Assembly (NCBI RefSeq): GCF_000717595.1
Contig: NZ_JNZO01000061.1
Coordinates: 1 to 14,220 of the forward strand
DNA from: Streptomyces flavochromogenes
GTDB taxonomy: Bacteria > Actinomycetota > Actinomycetes > Streptomycetales > Streptomycetaceae
Reading direction: 5' to 3'
Length of the DNA stretch: 14,220 bases
The notes under the pieces were generated by a model. The model ran no database searches and was not told the DNA's origin. It worked only from the letters and a program-made list of their open reading frames with translations. The position numbers and the translations under genes are program-made. This document shows, piece by piece, positions 12,739 through 14,220 of the stretch. Position 1 is the stretch's first letter; every line of letters starts with the position of its first letter.

Positions 12739-14016
12739 ATGAATGACTGGCCCGAAGACGGCGGCTACGGCCGTGGCAGCGCGAACTCCCAGCCCGAGGG
12801 ACCTCGCCGGATGAGCCATGTGCAGCGTCCGCAGGTTCCGCAGCAGCCGCCTCGGCACGACCAGGGTTACAACCCGAACTTCACGCAGGCGCAGGGCGCG
12901 GGCTACGACTCCGGTTACAGCTCGGGCCAGGTCTACGGCGGCCCGCAGGGCGGCGGCCCGCAGAGCGGTGGACGCGGCACCGTGCCGCCGCAGTACGCGC
13001 CGGGCCCCGGCTCCGGCGGTCCCGGGCGTCCCGCCCCGAACTGGCGCAAGCGCATCAAGGTCGGCTCGATCGTCCTGGTCGTCGCCGTCGCCGCCTGGGG
13101 CATCGGCACCTACGCCTGGGCCAGCTCGCAGATGCGCAACGAGGTCGACCTCTCCAAGGTCATCGAGCGTCCGGCCGAGGGCGACTGCACGACGTATCTG
13201 ATCGTCGGCTCCGACAGCCGTGAGGGCATGTCCGCCGAGGAGAAGAAGAAGCTCCACACCGGCTCCGCCGAGGGCAAGCGGACCGACTCGATGATGATCC
13301 TCGCGGCCTGCTCCAGCGGGAACACGATGGTCTCGCTCCCCCGTGACTCCTGGGTGACGATCCCCAGCTTCGTGGGCTCCGAGTCGGGCAAGTCGTTCCC
13401 GGCGCGCGGCGGCTCCAAGCTGAACGCCGCGTACGCGATGGACGGCCCCGAGCTGCTCGTCCGTACCGTCGAGTTCAACACCGGTCTGCGCATCGACCAC
13501 TACGCCGAGATCGGCTTCGCCGGCTTCGCGAACATCGTCGACGCGCTCGGCGGTGTCGAGCTGAACATCGAGAAGGGCTTCAAGGACAAGAAGTCCGGGG
13601 CGAACTTCCAGGCCGGCACGCAGACCCTCAACGGCGAGCAGGCCCTGGCCTTCGTCCGGACCCGCTACGCCTTCGCCCAGTCGGACCTGCAGCGGACGAA
13701 GAACCAGCAGAAGTTCCTCTCCGCCCTGGCCAACCAGGCGGCGACGCCGGGCACCATCCTCAACCCGTTCGCGCTGTACCCGACGCTGGGCGCCGGTCTG
13801 GACACGCTGATCGTGGACAAGGACATGTCGCTGTACGACCTGGGGAAGATGTTCTTCGCCATGAAGGGCATCAACAGCGGCGACGGCAAGTCCATGAACA
13901 TCCCGATCTCGGGCAGCGCGCCGCAGAACTCCCTCAAGTGGGACATGCCGAAGGTGAAGCAGCTGGTGCAGCAGATCCAGAACGACGAGAAGGTCACCGT
14001 CGAGTCGAAGAGCTGA
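12739..14016 (+). CDS. LCP5: LytR-CpsA-Psr family protein without LytR_C
   Basis: 425 aa, ATG start, TGA stop. The long cytoplasmic tail (1-106) is low-complexity, rich in Gly, Gln, Pro, Tyr and Ser (for example GYDSGYSSGQVYGG, 55-68). One transmembrane helix (about 107-128) leads to the LCP domain (about 150-390), with no LytR_C domain after it. Active-site residues are intact: GSDSR (D159, R161), RTDSMM, SLPRD (R202), VRTVEFNTG, FVRTR (R307, R309), DLQR (D316, R319) and Q323. It lacks all four cysteines seen in LCP1-3 and has only C150 and C191, which lie on neighbouring strands in the N-terminal part of the domain. An internal ATG at 12811 has GAGGG upstream and could give a shorter form, but the leaderless start at 12739 is favoured. 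Divergent from the thioesterase. A strong terminator follows. Confidence 0.93.
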   Translation: MNDWPEDGGYGRGSANSQPEGPRRMSHVQRPQVPQQPPRHDQGYNPNFTQAQGAGYDSGYSSGQVYGGPQGGGPQSGGRGTVPPQYAPGPGSGGPGRPAPNWRKRIKVGSIVLVVAVAAWGIGTYAWASSQMRNEVDLSKVIERPAEGDCTTYLIVGSDSREGMSAEEKKKLHTGSAEGKRTDSMMILAACSSGNTMVSLPRDSWVTIPSFVGSESGKSFPARGGSKLNAAYAMDGPELLVRTVEFNTGLRIDHYAEIGFAGFANIVDALGGVELNIEKGFKDKKSGANFQAGTQTLNGEQALAFVRTRYAFAQSDLQRTKNQQKFLSALANQAATPGTILNPFALYPTLGAGLDTLIVDKDMSLYDLGKMFFAMKGINSGDGKSMNIPISGSAPQNSLKWDMPKVKQLVQQIQNDEKVTVESKS

Positions 14017-14034
14017 CCCGGTCGTTCTGACCGC

Positions 14035-14071
14035 TCGCGCAGACGGCTCGCGCGAACCGGTCGCGCAGACG
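14035..14071. repeat. Short direct repeats after LCP5
   Basis: TCGCGCAGACG occurs identically at 14035-14045 and 14061-14071, with a third, diverged copy (CTCGCGCGAACCGG) between them, giving a run of roughly 13-nt units leading into the terminator. Confidence 0.5.
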
Positions 14072-14114
14072 ACGAAGGGCGCCCCTCCCGGCCGGGAGGG
14101 GCGCCCTTCGTCGT
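14069..14114. terminator. Bidirectional terminator between LCP5 and acyl-CoA dehydrogenase
   Basis: This is a perfect 46-nt palindrome: the left arm 14069-14091 is the exact reverse complement of 14092-14114. With a GGCC loop the stem is 21 bp. It lies 52 bp after the LCP5 stop and 7 bp after the stop of the convergent minus-strand gene, so it can end transcription from both sides. Confidence 0.9.
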
Positions 14115-14121
14115 GTCTCCC

Positions 14122-14220
14122 TTACGGGAGGTTGCGGGCCATGACGATGCGCTGGACCTGGTTGGTGCCTTCGTAGATCTGGGTGATCTTGGCGTCGCGC
14201 ATCATGCGCTCGACGGGGTA
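14122..14220 (-). CDS. Acyl-CoA dehydrogenase, C-terminal fragment (gene runs off right edge)
   Basis: Only the last 32 codons and the TAA stop are inside the window. The translated end contains [20 protein letters not shown] followed by [12 protein letters not shown], the hallmark C-terminus of short/medium-chain acyl-CoA dehydrogenases: RDAK, then [10 protein letters not shown] at the helix that shapes the FAD and dimer interface. The enzyme catalyses FAD-dependent alpha-beta dehydrogenation of acyl-CoA in beta-oxidation or branched-chain degradation; chain-length preference cannot be judged from this piece. From memory, a FadE25-type gene occupies the equivalent place in S. coelicolor (SCO3051) and in M. 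tuberculosis (Rv3274c). Confidence 0.9.
   Translation of the reverse strand, partial: YPVERMMRDAKITQIYEGTNQVQRIVMARNLP

Noticed and set aside
12609..12740. Extension of the thioesterase to 12740
   Set aside because: It would overlap the LCP5 start and adds Arg-rich sequence with no similarity to hotdog thioesterases.

Overview
The window is high-GC actinobacterial chromosome, almost certainly Streptomyces. Third codon positions are strongly G/C-biased, GTG starts are common, several genes look leaderless, and the gene families (TIGR03089 protein, multiple LytR-CpsA-Psr proteins, PGRP-type amidase) are typical of that genus. It is ordinary core chromosome with no phage, IS, CRISPR, tRNA or rRNA signal. 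Its theme is the cell envelope: five paralogous LytR-CpsA-Psr (LCP) phosphotransferases lie within about 10 kb.

Layout. 1-168: a 68-bp repeat-like element with GTTGTG/CACAAC ends, beside a possible neighbouring gene at the left edge. 169-1251 (-): mannose-1-phosphate guanylyltransferase-type sugar nucleotidyltransferase. 1356-2894 (-): secreted PGRP-domain N-acetylmuramoyl-L-alanine amidase. 3031-3783 (+): TIGR03089 protein, a degenerate half of an adenylate-forming enzyme. 3784-4088: non-coding. 4089-5318, 5587-7341 and 7392-9152 (+): LCP1, LCP2 and LCP3. 9170-9296: a strong hairpin terminator followed by a degenerate 14/42-bp tandem repeat. 9294-10328 (-): family 2 glycosyltransferase with C-terminal membrane segments. 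10499-11971 (+): LCP4. 12075-12608 (-): hotdog acyl-CoA thioesterase. 12739-14016 (+): LCP5. 14069-14114: a perfect 46-nt palindrome acting as terminator. 14122-14220 (-): the last 32 codons of an acyl-CoA dehydrogenase.

How the genes fit together (inference). The nucleotidyltransferase supplies an activated sugar, probably GDP-mannose. The glycosyltransferase may help build a lipid-linked glycopolymer. The LCP proteins are single-pass membrane proteins with the catalytic domain outside, and this family attaches lipid-linked glycopolymers to peptidoglycan. The amidase trims or remodels peptidoglycan. From memory, the order manC-like / LCP / TIGR03089 / acyl-CoA dehydrogenase resembles the M. 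tuberculosis region around Rv3264c, Rv3267, Rv3268 and Rv3274c, where Rv3267 (Lcp1) attaches arabinogalactan. Streptomyces therefore appears to have an expanded LCP set at an old envelope locus.

Most distinctive observations: (i) the extracytoplasmic cysteines of the five LCP paralogues appear and disappear in matched pairs, predicting two separate disulfides, one joining the LCP core to the extreme C-terminus; (ii) four genes have a -10-like hexamer only 6-7 nt before the start codon, implying leaderless mRNAs; (iii) two intergenic repeats. I found no clearly new biological system.
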